From contig URLF01000088.1 in assembly GCA_900548705.1 (NCBI GenBank), positions 1-9,996 of the forward strand: a stretch of 9,996 nt of DNA, given 5' to 3'. Source of the stretch: an uncultured Porphyromonadaceae bacterium (GTDB lineage: Bacteria > Bacteroidota > Bacteroidia > Bacteroidales > Muribaculaceae). The position numbers were made by a program, and so were the translations under genes. A model generated the notes under the pieces. It was not told the DNA's origin, ran no database searches, and saw nothing but the letters and a program-made list of their open reading frames with translations. Below, piece after piece: positions 1-7,154 of this stretch (positions are counted from its first letter, which is position 1; each line of letters starts with the position of its first letter).

Positions 1-2772
1 GCCGCCGCCAAGCAGGCTGCCGAGGAGGCAAAGGCTGCCGCCCTCCGCGAGGTGATAGCCCAGACTGAGGCTCTCCGCGCCGAAATAGCCGCCGCAAAGA
101 GCCTGTCAGACAAGAACGCCGAGGATATCGCCGCTCTCGTAGGACGTATCAACGGTATCGAGAATGGCCTGGCCAACATTGACCTGACTGATGTCAACGC
201 CCAGCTTGGCGAGCAGGCTTCCCTTATCGCCCAGGCGAATTCACAGATTGAGGCTCTCCAGGTTCAGATTGCCGCCCTCGAAGGCTACAAGGAGCGCGTC
301 GAGGCTCTGGAGACAACTGTGGAAAACTGGTCGGAGAAGGTGGCCGCTATCGACGGACTCATTGCCGATATGACCGATCTCAAAGGCCGCGTCGCCGCCA
401 ACGAGACCGCAATCACCGAGGTAAAGGGAGAACTTGCCGAGCTTTCCGCAAAGATTACCACCGAGGTGACCAACGCCATCAACACCATAGCCGGTGTGAT
501 CTCCCAGCGTCTGACCTCCGTCACCCTTATTCCCGAGCTTTATGTGGATGGAATCCCCACCATCTCGATGGAGTCCGCTAAGTATGTGAAGCTGGTCTAC
601 AATGCCACCAACCATAACTATGTGCCTGCAAACGGCAAGAACACCTTCATCATCACCAATAACGCCACCGAGGCACAGTATCGTCTCAACCCCGGCACAG
701 TGACCGAGAACGACATCATCAAGGGTGGTCTCTCCTATGTGTCACGTGTGGCCACCTCCCGTTCGGGCGATGTTGTCGATGACATTATCAATGTGGCAGA
801 CGCTTCAGTGAGCGGCGACGGCATCCTGACCGTGAAGATCGGCAAGAGCACCACGGAGTCACTCAACCGTGTAGAGGCCAACAAAATCAACATCGTGTCG
901 CTCAAGGTGCCTATCGCTCCCAAGCATCTCTTCACCGAGCAGGGTGAGACATCCGCCTCTGTATATTCAGAGTTCTCACGCATCGAGGAGACTTATTTCA
1001 CTCCCGAGCTGATGTTTGTGCCCGGCAAGTATATCGGAAAGAACCTCCATGAGCTTGACTCCATATCGCTGTATAACTCCAAGCCCGGCGAGCTGATTTC
1101 CAAGAACCTCGTGTATAACAAGCCTTTCGACCTTTACGAACTGGTAGAGGGTTGCAAGTTCATCGCGCCCAACCATAATCCCCTTACCCGCGAGGAACTC
1201 CAGGCTTACGGCATGGATATCCGTTTCCATGTTGCCACACGCGCGTTTGTCCCCACCGACAATCTCGTTCCCCCTGCCGGCGACCATACCAACCAGCAGC
1301 AGTATGTGAAGCTCTCGGGTGAGAACAACTCTGTCCTGACCCCGATCACCACCACCGGTGCTACCGGAAACCAGGTCATCATCGGCAAGCAGCCTATCAT
1401 TGTCGCCACTCTCTTCGACAAGACCAACGACAATATCATCAATGTGGGCTACTTCAAGGTTAACTTCACCGCCGAGGATATGGAGGATGTTGTAATCGAC
1501 TGGAACGACATCGCCACCACCGGTGATCCTTGCTCGGGCGCTTCCTTCGACTTTGGCTGGCAGGATATGTCAGAGCGCGTCCTCGAACACCTCAACGTCG
1601 AGAATGGCGTGGCCGCAGGTATGTCAAAGGATGAGTTCACCAAGGTTTATGGTGGCAACTTCACCATCACACCCGCCAACGATGCCCAGGGCACACTGAC
1701 CCCCAACGTGGTTCTCGCCAACAAGGATGCCTCCATCCCCGTGATGACATGGACCGTCACCCCGGCTCAGCTCGGTCACCTCGTGGTAGGCAACAATGTG
1801 ACCACCTTCACCAAGACCATCACATTCACTGACCCGCAGAACCTCCATCCCAATGTGGTCATCAACCTCAAGTGGACTGTTTCGACACCTGTCGGAGCCA
1901 CCACTCTTGGCAAGACCGATCCTCTCAAGTGGAACAATGAGATGATGAAGGTTTATGTGGTTCCGATGGAAATCCCCTATGTTTCCGGAACCAGCCCGAA
2001 GGCCCACTATGACACCAACATCCTCGAAGGCCGTGAGAAACCCTACGTCAAGGGTATCCTCCCCTGCGCTTACTGGGATATCAACTATGCTTCCGACTCC
2101 GACAGGGCTGCGAGAGTGCCTCTGGCATTCCAGGCCGGTTACGGCCACTGGGGCATGAACCTCACCAACCAGGCCAACCTCAACACCATCAGCTTCACTC
2201 TCGACAAGACCAGCTCGAGCGACCGCACTCTGGCTTGCAACGGTGGTAATGTGGTTCTCTCCTGGAAGTCGAACATCAACGGTATGAACAGCAATCCTGA
2301 CAACCGTTACGAGTTCGCCACCAGCACCCTCAAGGTTGTGCCCATCCTGTCTCTTGAGACAACCACTGCCCAGGGTATCACCGACAACTCTCACGCAGTG
2401 ACCATCAGCCTCAAGAACAATCTCCGCGTCAAGGATGCTTACGGCAACACTGTCGCTACCGTGGCTACTTCCGATTCTCCCTATGCCGCTGATTACTGGG
2501 ATTTCTATGGTCTCAATAATCCTGCCTACGGCACAGACATCACCGTCGCCGACAATCCTGAAGGCACTCTGAATGTCCGCACCCTCGCTCAGCTCAACAT
2601 GACAGCTGATGTCGATGCTGTAAGCGGTGACCTTACATTCCAGAACAACGGTTCGCCGCTCCAGGGCAACGCTTACCTGATTGTTCCTGTTAAGGTAACC
2701 CATATCTGGGGTACACTCAGCGGAAAGGTTGCAGTTCCTCTGAACAAGAAACTGGCCGCTCCCCGTCGCTAA
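1..2772 (+). CDS. Large coiled-coil, beta-rich probable surface protein, 5' end missing
   Basis: The reading frame is open from base 1 to a TAA at 2770-2772, giving 923 residues; the true start lies left of the window, and the GTG at 52 is internal. Residues 1 to about 168 are rich in Ala, Glu, Leu, Ile and Lys with heptad-like hydrophobic spacing, which predicts a coiled-coil stalk. Then comes a switch at SVTLIPELYVDG (about nt 526-561), like the junction after the stalk in Bacteroidales proteins annotated with PL29-lyase-N-terminal or DUF4988 regions. The remaining 750 or so residues are Thr/Asn/Val/Gly-rich and look like beta-sandwich modules, ending in a run of alternating hydrophobic residues and a short basic tail (KKLAAPRR). 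I see no catalytic motif, no C-terminal sorting domain and only four cysteines. A lipoprotein signal would sit outside the window. Codons strongly favour AAC, ACC, GCC and CTC, which may mean high expression. Surface location and an adhesive or structural role are inference; function is unknown. Confidence 0.85.
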   Translation, partial: AAAKQAAEEAKAAALREVIAQTEALRAEIAAAKSLSDKNAEDIAALVGRINGIENGLANIDLTDVNAQLGEQASLIAQANSQIEALQVQIAALEGYKERVEALETTVENWSEKVAAIDGLIADMTDLKGRVAANETAITEVKGELAELSAKITTEVTNAINTIAGVISQRLTSVTLIPELYVDGIPTISMESAKYVKLVYNATNHNYVPANGKNTFIITNNATEAQYRLNPGTVTENDIIKGGLSYVSRVATSRSGDVVDDIINVADASVSGDGILTVKIGKSTTESLNRVEANKINIVSLKVPIAPKHLFTEQGETSASVYSEFSRIEETYFTPELMFVPGKYIGKNLHELDSISLYNSKPGELISKNLVYNKPFDLYELVEGCKFIAPNHNPLTREELQAYGMDIRFHVATRAFVPTDNLVPPAGDHTNQQQYVKLSGENNSVLTPITTTGATGNQVIIGKQPIIVATLFDKTNDNIINVGYFKVNFTAEDMEDVVIDWNDIATTGDPCSGASFDFGWQDMSERVLEHLNVENGVAAGMSKDEFTKVYGGNFTITPANDAQGTLTPNVVLANKDASIPVMTWTVTPAQLGHLVVGNNVTTFTKTITFTDPQNLHPNVVINLKWTVSTPVGATTLGKTDPLKWNNEMMKVYVVPMEIPYVSGTSPKAHYDTNILEGREKPYVKGILPCAYWDINYASDSDRAARVPLAFQAGYGHWGMNLTNQANLNTISFTLDKTSSSDRTLACNGGNVVLSWKSNINGMNSNPDNRYEFATSTLKVVPILSLETTTAQGITDNSHAVTISLKNNLRVKDAYGNTVATVATSDSPYAADYWDFYGLNNPAYGTDITVADNPEGTLNVRTLAQLNMTADVDAVSGDLTFQNNGSPLQGNAYLIVPVKVTHIWGTLSGKVAVPLNKKLAAPRR

Positions 2773-2861
2773 GTTTCCAGATGCCATACACAAAGAATGA
2801 CTGATCGTAAGGGAATCAAAACTGTATAGAAATGCAGAATCAATTTATTCATTGTGTGTAA

Positions 2862-2882
2862 TTCGGTTACTCATAAACCGAA
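2862..2882 (+). other. Small hairpin in the 3' untranslated region
   Basis: TTCGGTT (2862-2868) pairs perfectly with AACCGAA (2876-2882) across a 7-base loop. No T run follows, so it is not itself a terminator. It lies 12 bases before the terminator hairpin and may stabilise the 3' end of the surface-protein transcript, but that role is a guess. Confidence 0.4.
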
Positions 2883-2890
2883 AATAAGTG

Positions 2891-2925
2891 AGGAGTCCCG
2901 CGTCGAGATGACGCGGGACTTTTTT
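2891..2925 (+). terminator. Rho-independent terminator of the surface protein gene
   Basis: GTCCCGCGTC (2895-2904) and GACGCGGGAC (2910-2919) form a perfect 10-bp GC-rich stem with a 5-base loop, followed directly by six T's (2920-2925). A2894 can pair with T2920 to lengthen the stem. This is a textbook intrinsic terminator on the plus strand, 118 bases after the stop of the large gene. The opposite strand has no good T run, so it probably works in one direction. Confidence 0.92.
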
Positions 2926-2952
2926 CATTGATGCTTTTTCGGTCATCATATG

Positions 2953-2962
2953 GGACATGTCC
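2953..2962. repeat. 10-bp perfect palindrome GGACATGTCC
   Basis: GGACATGTCC equals its own reverse complement. It lies just after the terminator in sequence that may be the upstream region of the remnant gene at 3074. It could be an operator half-site pair, but a 10-bp palindrome can occur by chance and no regulator is known from this window. Confidence 0.25.
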
Positions 2963-3017
2963 TGTCGGTTGTTTTTTATCCCAACCAAATCCGGCCAGAG
3001 TATGTTTAAATGGTGTA

Positions 3018-3032
3018 TCATATTGAATATGA
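3018..3032. repeat. Inverted repeat TCATATT-G-AATATGA
   Basis: Two perfect 7-base arms flank a single G, forming a 15-bp near-palindrome of the size and symmetry of a dimeric regulator site. It is 41 bases upstream of the remnant start at 3074, so it may once have controlled that gene. A role as operator is inference from symmetry and position only. Confidence 0.3.
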
Positions 3033-3050
3033 GGGAGAGAAATTCTCCTT
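3032..3050 (+). other. Small hairpin in the leader of the gene remnant
   Basis: Bases 3032-3038 (AGGGAGA) can pair with 3044-3050 (TCTCCTT), with one G-T pair, across the 5-base loop GAAAT. It would lie in the 5' leader of the remnant at 3074, about 24 bases before its ATG. It may be chance. Confidence 0.2.
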
Positions 3051-3073
3051 TAACTCTTATAATTGGGTAAATT

Positions 3074-3179
3074 ATGGAACAATATCAAAAAAACTGGCAA
3101 CCTGACATCCTCGGTGACGGATTTCCGTGAGGACATGTATCACACGATGATTGACTGGCTGTCTGAACGGGGCCTGTGA
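3074..3179 (+). pseudogene. Internally deleted gene remnant, possibly an alpha/beta hydrolase
   Basis: An ATG at 3074 opens an 18-codon frame reading MEQYQKNWQPDILGDGFP, then TGA at 3128-3130. A different frame across the same point reads DFREDMYHTMIDWLSERGL and ends with TGA at 3177-3179. The first piece looks like the amino end of Bacteroidales alpha/beta-fold hydrolases (a D-I-L-G-x-G-F type start). The second looks like their last helix (a REE-Y-x-x-x-x-x-WL type ending). The simplest reading is a gene of normal length that lost nearly all its interior in a frame-disrupting deletion, leaving about 17 codons from each end. Both family matches come from recalled sequence style, not an alignment, and each piece is too short for certainty. 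The alternative is a short chance ORF. No promoter is convincing; the leader is A/T-rich, as is usual for starts in this phylum. Confidence 0.4.
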
Positions 3180-3187
3180 CCTCGTGG

Positions 3188-3254
3188 ACAGATAATGTCA
3201 ACCGGCCAATGGCTTCCCTCATCCTGGAGGGACCATTGGCCGGTTGTCATCTGT
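3188..3254. terminator. Long nested hairpin between the converging ends, possible bidirectional terminator
   Basis: CAACCGGCCAATGG (3199-3212) pairs perfectly with CCATTGGCCGGTTG (3233-3246), 14 bp. Inside it TCCCTC (3215-3220) pairs with GAGGGA (3227-3232) around a 6-base loop, with only a 2-base bulge. Outside it ACAGAT (3188-3193) pairs with ATCTGT (3249-3254) across an internal loop. It starts 9 bases after the remnant's stop and lies 36 bases beyond the ftsZ stop, so it is well placed to end the dcw transcript and whatever comes from the left. Neither strand has a proper T run next to it, so it may act as a 3'-end stabiliser or need a factor, rather than being a classic intrinsic terminator. 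Confidence 0.6.
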
Positions 3255-3289
3255 GGCCCCACGGGGACACAGACCGGGATATGGGTTGA

Positions 3290-4726
3290 TTAGTCGTTGT
3301 CGAAGGAAATCACCTTTGACTGGGAGGGATCGGGCGCGGGAGTGGTCACATTGCCCGAGCCGGATGATGCGGTTGAGGAGGTTGCCGGGGTGGACGGTTC
3401 GTTGTGGCGCGATGTGGAGGTGTGGCGTTCACGTCTCATCTCATCCACCATCCGCTTGTCGCGGTTGTAAGCCGGGGTGCTTTCAATCGCCTCGATGGCC
3501 TCATCATCCTCAAGCTGTTCGGGTGAGAGGACGATGTAACGCGAAGCCTCGCGGTCACGTTCGATGTTATCAACCTTCTCAGTCCCGTATATGTCCTTGA
3601 TGACATCACGGCTGGTATCGGCAGCCTGTATGGGCTTCTCCTGCTGGGGATTCTTCTGGCTTCCTCCCCCGAGGAAAGGATTCTTCTCGGGTTTCTTCTG
3701 GCCGATTACGCCGACAGGGGCGGCGGGACGCTGTGAGCCTTTGATGACAAGCTCGAATCCGGCAGCCAGGATGGTGATTTTGATTTTGTTGCCCAAGCTG
3801 TCGTCGAAGCAGATTCCATAGATGACATCCACCTCCGGGTCGAGGTTGTTGATGAACGAGGTAAGCTCGTTGGCCTCTCCCATGGCGAACTCCGGGTCGG
3901 CGTTGCGCGAGAAGTAGAGGTTGAAGAGGAGTCGCTTCGAGCCGAAGATGTCGCGGTTCTTGAGCAGGGGGGAGTGGAGGGCATCGTTGATGGCCTTGGT
4001 GACACGGTGGTCACCCTCGCCGTAACCTGTCGAGATGATGGCCGCGCCGCCATCTTTGAGGGTGGTGTTGACATCCTTGAAGTCGAGGTTCATATACCCC
4101 TCCGAGGTTATCAGCTCCGAGATTGAGCGGGCTGCATCGGTCAGGGTGTCGTCGGCCTTGCCGAAGGCGTTCATCCAGTTCAGGTCGGAGTAGATTTCGG
4201 TGAGCTGCTCATTGTTGACCACCAGTATGGCGTCGACATATTTGCTCATCTCCTCGGCTCCGTCGAGCGCCTTGAGGATTTTCTTCTGCCCTTCGAAAAG
4301 GAAGGGGATGGTGACGATGCCGATGGTCAGCATACCCTTCTCGTGGGCGATGCGGGCCACCACTGGAGCGGCTCCCGTTCCGGTGCCGCCACCCATTCCG
4401 GCGGTGATGAACACCATCTTTGTCTCGTCGTCGAAGAGCTTGGCAATCTCCTCGGCGCTCTCCTCGGCGGCCACGCGGGCCACTTCGGGGTTGTTGCCCG
4501 CTCCAAGGCCGTCATTGCCTATGAGCACGCGGGTCGGTACCGGCGAGTTGTTGAGCGCCTGGCGGTCGGTGTTGATGATGACGAATGAGACATGGCTGAT
4601 GCCCTGCTCATACATGTGGCTGATGGCGTTGTTGCCGCCTCCGCCGACACCGATTACTTTGATTATGTTTTCCTGACGGGCACCCCCGACGAAGTTGGAG
4701 GTTTTGTCGATATCTTCGCTTGTCAT
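3290..4726 (-). CDS. ftsZ: Cell division protein FtsZ (tubulin-like GTPase)
   Basis: FtsZ polymerises with GTP into the Z ring that recruits the divisome at midcell. The 478-residue product has the N-terminal nucleotide loop GVGGGGNNA (residues 26-34), the tubulin signature GGGTGTGAAP (112-121) and the T7 catalytic loop NLDFKD (213-218), which supplies the acidic residues for hydrolysis in the next subunit. The GTPase core ends near residue 330. A linker follows, then a Bacteroidota-type PAY motif (TPAYNRDKR, 417-425), then a further 53 residues that are Ser/Thr/Pro-rich and end KVISFDND. The protein is longer than the roughly 380-400 residues of Proteobacterial FtsZ because of this linker and tail. 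The start lies 53 bases after the ftsA stop, with an A/T-rich leader and no Shine-Dalgarno sequence. It is the last gene of the cluster here. Confidence 0.98.
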   Translation of the reverse strand: MTSEDIDKTSNFVGGARQENIIKVIGVGGGGNNAISHMYEQGISHVSFVIINTDRQALNNSPVPTRVLIGNDGLGAGNNPEVARVAAEESAEEIAKLFDDETKMVFITAGMGGGTGTGAAPVVARIAHEKGMLTIGIVTIPFLFEGQKKILKALDGAEEMSKYVDAILVVNNEQLTEIYSDLNWMNAFGKADDTLTDAARSISELITSEGYMNLDFKDVNTTLKDGGAAIISTGYGEGDHRVTKAINDALHSPLLKNRDIFGSKRLLFNLYFSRNADPEFAMGEANELTSFINNLDPEVDVIYGICFDDSLGNKIKITILAAGFELVIKGSQRPAAPVGVIGQKKPEKNPFLGGGSQKNPQQEKPIQAADTSRDVIKDIYGTEKVDNIERDREASRYIVLSPEQLEDDEAIEAIESTPAYNRDKRMVDEMRRERHTSTSRHNEPSTPATSSTASSGSGNVTTPAPDPSQSKVISFDND

Positions 4727-4779
4727 TGGTTCTGCTTTGCTTTTTGGTTGCTGATGCCTGGGCTAAGCGCAGGCTTTGA

Positions 4780-6216
4780 TCACTGGAAGCTGTCGTCGCC
4801 TCCCCATACTCCGGACAGACGGTCCTTGAGTATGCCGAATATGGACGAACGGTGGCCACTGCTGTGGTTGTCCTCGTCCTCCTCTTCGTCGTCGGATTTC
4901 TTTTTACGTTTGTTTGTCTTCTCTTTCTTTTTGGACTGGCGGCTGTCGGCCTCATCGTCGTCGTCATATCCGCGACCGATGCGTGAGCCTTCCTCGCCAT
5001 CCTCATCCTCGTCGCCGTAGATGTCCTCATATGAGCCGTGGCCTCTCATGGCCGGGGTCTCATCCTCGGCGGGAGGGAACTCGATGCACTCCGCTTCGGG
5101 AAGCTTGGAGGCTGCCAGCAGCAGGGAGATGACATCAAGGTTCTCGGCGGGATGGATTGCCCCGTCGGAGATGCGTACAGGCCCCTGCACGGAACCCATC
5201 CTTACCTTCATTTTCCCTTGCTTGCTCAGGAGGTCGTTGAAGCCGCGCAGGCGTGCGCCGCCTCCGACAATCACGATGCCGCCGGGGAGGTCTGCCGCCT
5301 TCAGTCCGGCGTATTCTATCTGGGCGAGTATGTTCTGTATGATTTCAGCCGCGCGGGCGTGGACGTAGTTGTTGACCTCGGTGTAGTCGATGCCGTCGGC
5401 TCCGGTGCGGCGCAGGCCGTCGGAGATCATGGCGTTGCCTGAGTTGCGCTTGATTTCATCGGCGCGTTCCTCGATGTAGTTGAGGGCGGTGAGGTCGATG
5501 GTGATGTTGCGCGAACCCATCGGGAGGGTCACCAGATAGACCGGCGCGCCGTTCTTGTAGATTGACACGGTGGTGGTTTCGGCTCCGAAATCGACAAACA
5601 TGCATCCCAGACGGCGTTCGTCGTCGGTGAGGGCCATCGCCGCCTCTGCCAGCGGGCGGACAATGTAGCCGTTGATGTTCAGGTCGAGGCGTTCGCCAAG
5701 CACACGGCGGAGCATCCTTTTTATCTGGGGCATGCAGCTCACGGCGGCCATACGGGCACCAAGCTGCTGGCCGTATGAGCCGACAGGGTTGTTCTGGGTC
5801 TTGTTGTCAACGGTGAAGCGCACCGGAACCACGTCTACCACATCGCGCGACGAGTCAACCATGGCCTCGGCCTTGGCCTTGAGGTCGGCCACGAGCTGGG
5901 CGGTGATTTCCATCTCGGCCGGCAGGGTTGTCGACACCTCGACTATTTTGCTTGACAGCGATTTGCCCCCGAGGCCGACGTATGCCCCCGTGATGGTGGC
6001 GTCTTTGAGGCGCGGATAAGCCTCCAGACGTTCGCAGACGCGGCTGATGGCATTGCTGACATCAACATTCTGTATGCAGCCGTATCGGACCGAGTCGATG
6101 AGTTTTTCCTCTTCGGCGGCGATGACGTCGACCATCCCCGCTTCGTCGGCCACTGCGACGGCTCCTCTTATCTTGGAGCTGCCGATTTCTATGGCAACTA
6201 TATATCTTTCTGGCAT
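4780..6216 (-). CDS. ftsA: Cell division protein FtsA (actin-like membrane anchor for FtsZ)
   Basis: FtsA is an actin-fold ATP-binding protein that links FtsZ filaments to the inner membrane and recruits later divisome proteins. The 478-residue product shows phosphate-1 IEIGSSKIRG (9-18), phosphate-2 FVDFGAETTTVSIY (207-220) and the adenosine motif GGIVIVGGGARLRGF (312-326). The 1C (SHS2) region lies between the first two, at about residues 80-175. The core ends near residue 375. Then comes a low-complexity linker: an acidic block (about 402-424), a basic block (429-440) and a second acidic block (441-449). The last 20 residues contain SSIFGILKDRLSGVW (457-471), an amphipathic helix that fits the conserved membrane-targeting sequence. 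The charged linker makes it longer than the roughly 420 residues of E. coli FtsA. It sits 59 bases after ftsQ and 53 before ftsZ, the classic order. Confidence 0.97.
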   Translation of the reverse strand: MPERYIVAIEIGSSKIRGAVAVADEAGMVDVIAAEEEKLIDSVRYGCIQNVDVSNAISRVCERLEAYPRLKDATITGAYVGLGGKSLSSKIVEVSTTLPAEMEITAQLVADLKAKAEAMVDSSRDVVDVVPVRFTVDNKTQNNPVGSYGQQLGARMAAVSCMPQIKRMLRRVLGERLDLNINGYIVRPLAEAAMALTDDERRLGCMFVDFGAETTTVSIYKNGAPVYLVTLPMGSRNITIDLTALNYIEERADEIKRNSGNAMISDGLRRTGADGIDYTEVNNYVHARAAEIIQNILAQIEYAGLKAADLPGGIVIVGGGARLRGFNDLLSKQGKMKVRMGSVQGPVRISDGAIHPAENLDVISLLLAASKLPEAECIEFPPAEDETPAMRGHGSYEDIYGDEDEDGEEGSRIGRGYDDDDEADSRQSKKKEKTNKRKKKSDDEEEDEDNHSSGHRSSIFGILKDRLSGVWGGDDSFQ

Positions 6217-6225
6217 TTATGATTG

Positions 6226-6248
6226 GAGTTAAGCGTTTTTGAGTTAAG
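6226..6248 (-). repeat. Short direct repeat upstream of ftsA
   Basis: GAGTTAAG occurs at 6226-6233 and again at 6241-6248, in the 59-base ftsQ-ftsA gap. On the coding strand this is CTTAACTC twice, with starts 15 bases apart, ending 9 bases before the ftsA ATG. It may be chance; no regulator or promoter can be named from it. Confidence 0.25.
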
Positions 6249-6275
6249 TGTCACATTCGGGGCTGAGAGAGTCGG

Positions 6276-7133
6276 TCAATGACTGACGGCGGTGGTGTCG
6301 GTGTCCGTGGCCACCAGCATCGAGTTGACATCCTCCTCCTCGATGTCCCCCTCCTGGTCGAAATGAATCGCCGGTTCGGGAATCGACTTGACCCGTCGGG
6401 TGGCAACCACCTGTCCGGCCCATTTGACGGATATGGTGTCGTAGTATTCCCACCCCTTGATGGGCATCACCTTGCGGTACATCGTCATCACGCGGGTCAG
6501 CTTGTCGGAGATGTCGGCTGTGTCGCCCAGATTGACCACATGGCCACGAATCAGAGGGACAAGGATGATGTCGCGGGTATGGGAATCGACCATCACCTGG
6601 CTCGTTATGGCGTTCCAGGCGGGGTCGGAATGAAGATGCTCCACCAGCGGAATCAGCTTGGCCGGGGATTCGCCGTTGTCGAAATTCCCGGAAATCACCG
6701 GCACGTCGAGATGGTAGCGGGCGTTGGCGGTAAGCTTTTTCCCGTCGCGGTTGATGTAATAGGAGTTGCCTTTGAAGTCAAACCCCCTCGCCACGGGAAT
6801 CATCGGTGTGATGGTCAGGCGGATGGTGTTGTCGGGCATCCTCTCGACCATCGCGTCCTCGATGTTGACCACCCCGGCCAGCTTGTCCTCGATTTTCTGG
6901 AGGTTGATGGCTGAGGCGGGTTTGTCGGTGTCGTCGAGTGACCACTCCTTCAGCAGGCGCCTGACTTCAGTCCGGGTCACGAAGTCACGCGACCCGTCAT
7001 TCTGGAGTATACGGATGTCGAACCCGCGACATTTGTCACGGGCCGACTGCTGGTTGGCCATCACCACGGCCACACCTATGTAGGCGACCAGCAAGAGAGC
7101 CATCAGGCAACGTATGACACCTTTCTTAGTCAT
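6276..7133 (-). CDS. ftsQ: Cell division protein FtsQ
   Basis: FtsQ is a single-pass inner-membrane protein whose periplasmic part joins the FtsB/FtsL complex and links the cytoplasmic Z ring to the septal wall synthases. The 285-residue product has a short basic cytoplasmic tip (MTKKGVIR), a transmembrane segment at about residues 9-26, a POTRA-like region (about 36-110; F-D-I-R-I, then RTEVRRLL and the conserved VERMPDNTIRLTITP stretch), then a Bacteroidales-type beta domain with SYYINRDGKKL (124-134) and DVPVISG (143-149). The acidic C-terminal tail (about 259-285) looks disordered. Sequence identity in this family is low, so the call rests on topology, these motifs and position between murC and ftsA. 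It starts 21 bases after the murC stop. Confidence 0.93.
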   Translation of the reverse strand: MTKKGVIRCLMALLLVAYIGVAVVMANQQSARDKCRGFDIRILQNDGSRDFVTRTEVRRLLKEWSLDDTDKPASAINLQKIEDKLAGVVNIEDAMVERMPDNTIRLTITPMIPVARGFDFKGNSYYINRDGKKLTANARYHLDVPVISGNFDNGESPAKLIPLVEHLHSDPAWNAITSQVMVDSHTRDIILVPLIRGHVVNLGDTADISDKLTRVMTMYRKVMPIKGWEYYDTISVKWAGQVVATRRVKSIPEPAIHFDQEGDIEEEDVNSMLVATDTDTTAVSH

Positions 7134-7154
7134 CTGAGGGTGGGGTCGGAAAGA

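Larger units (their letters stand above)
2773..3289. other. Intergenic region between surface protein gene and ftsZ
   Basis: This 517-base gap separates two converging transcription units and holds no intact gene. From left to right I see a 3' untranslated stretch with a small hairpin (2862-2882), a strong plus-strand terminator (2891-2925), an A/T-rich stretch with short palindromes (2953-2962, 3018-3032, 3032-3050), a probable gene remnant (3074-3179) and a long nested hairpin (3188-3254). The A/T-rich part at about 2931-3100 contrasts with the GC-rich genes on both sides. I found no tRNA, rRNA, CRISPR or insertion-sequence end, and no convincing Bacteroides-type promoter (TTTG, then TAnnTTTG at proper spacing). 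Confidence 0.7.

Noticed and set aside
1624..2793. 389-codon open frame on the minus strand opposite the large surface gene
   Set aside because: It is antisense to a gene with clear codon bias and a proper terminator, is rich in Gly/Val/His as expected for a mirror of GC-rich codons, and shows no domain or signal.
3001..3008. TATGTTTA resembling the Bacteroides -7 box (TAnnTTTG)
   Set aside because: One mismatch, and no TTTG-type -33 element at the right distance upstream; not called as a promoter.
3058..3065. TATAATTG resembling the Bacteroides -7 box
   Set aside because: One mismatch, no matching -33 element, and only 8 bases from the remnant's ATG.
4200..4676. 158-codon plus-strand open frame opposite ftsZ
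   Set aside because: It is Ser/Pro/Met-rich shadow sequence of the conserved FtsZ GTPase core; no independent motif or leader.
4756..4774. Possible hairpin GCCTG...CAGGC in the ftsA-ftsZ gap
   Set aside because: Only a 5-bp stem with a 9-base loop and no T run; not enough to call a terminator or attenuator.
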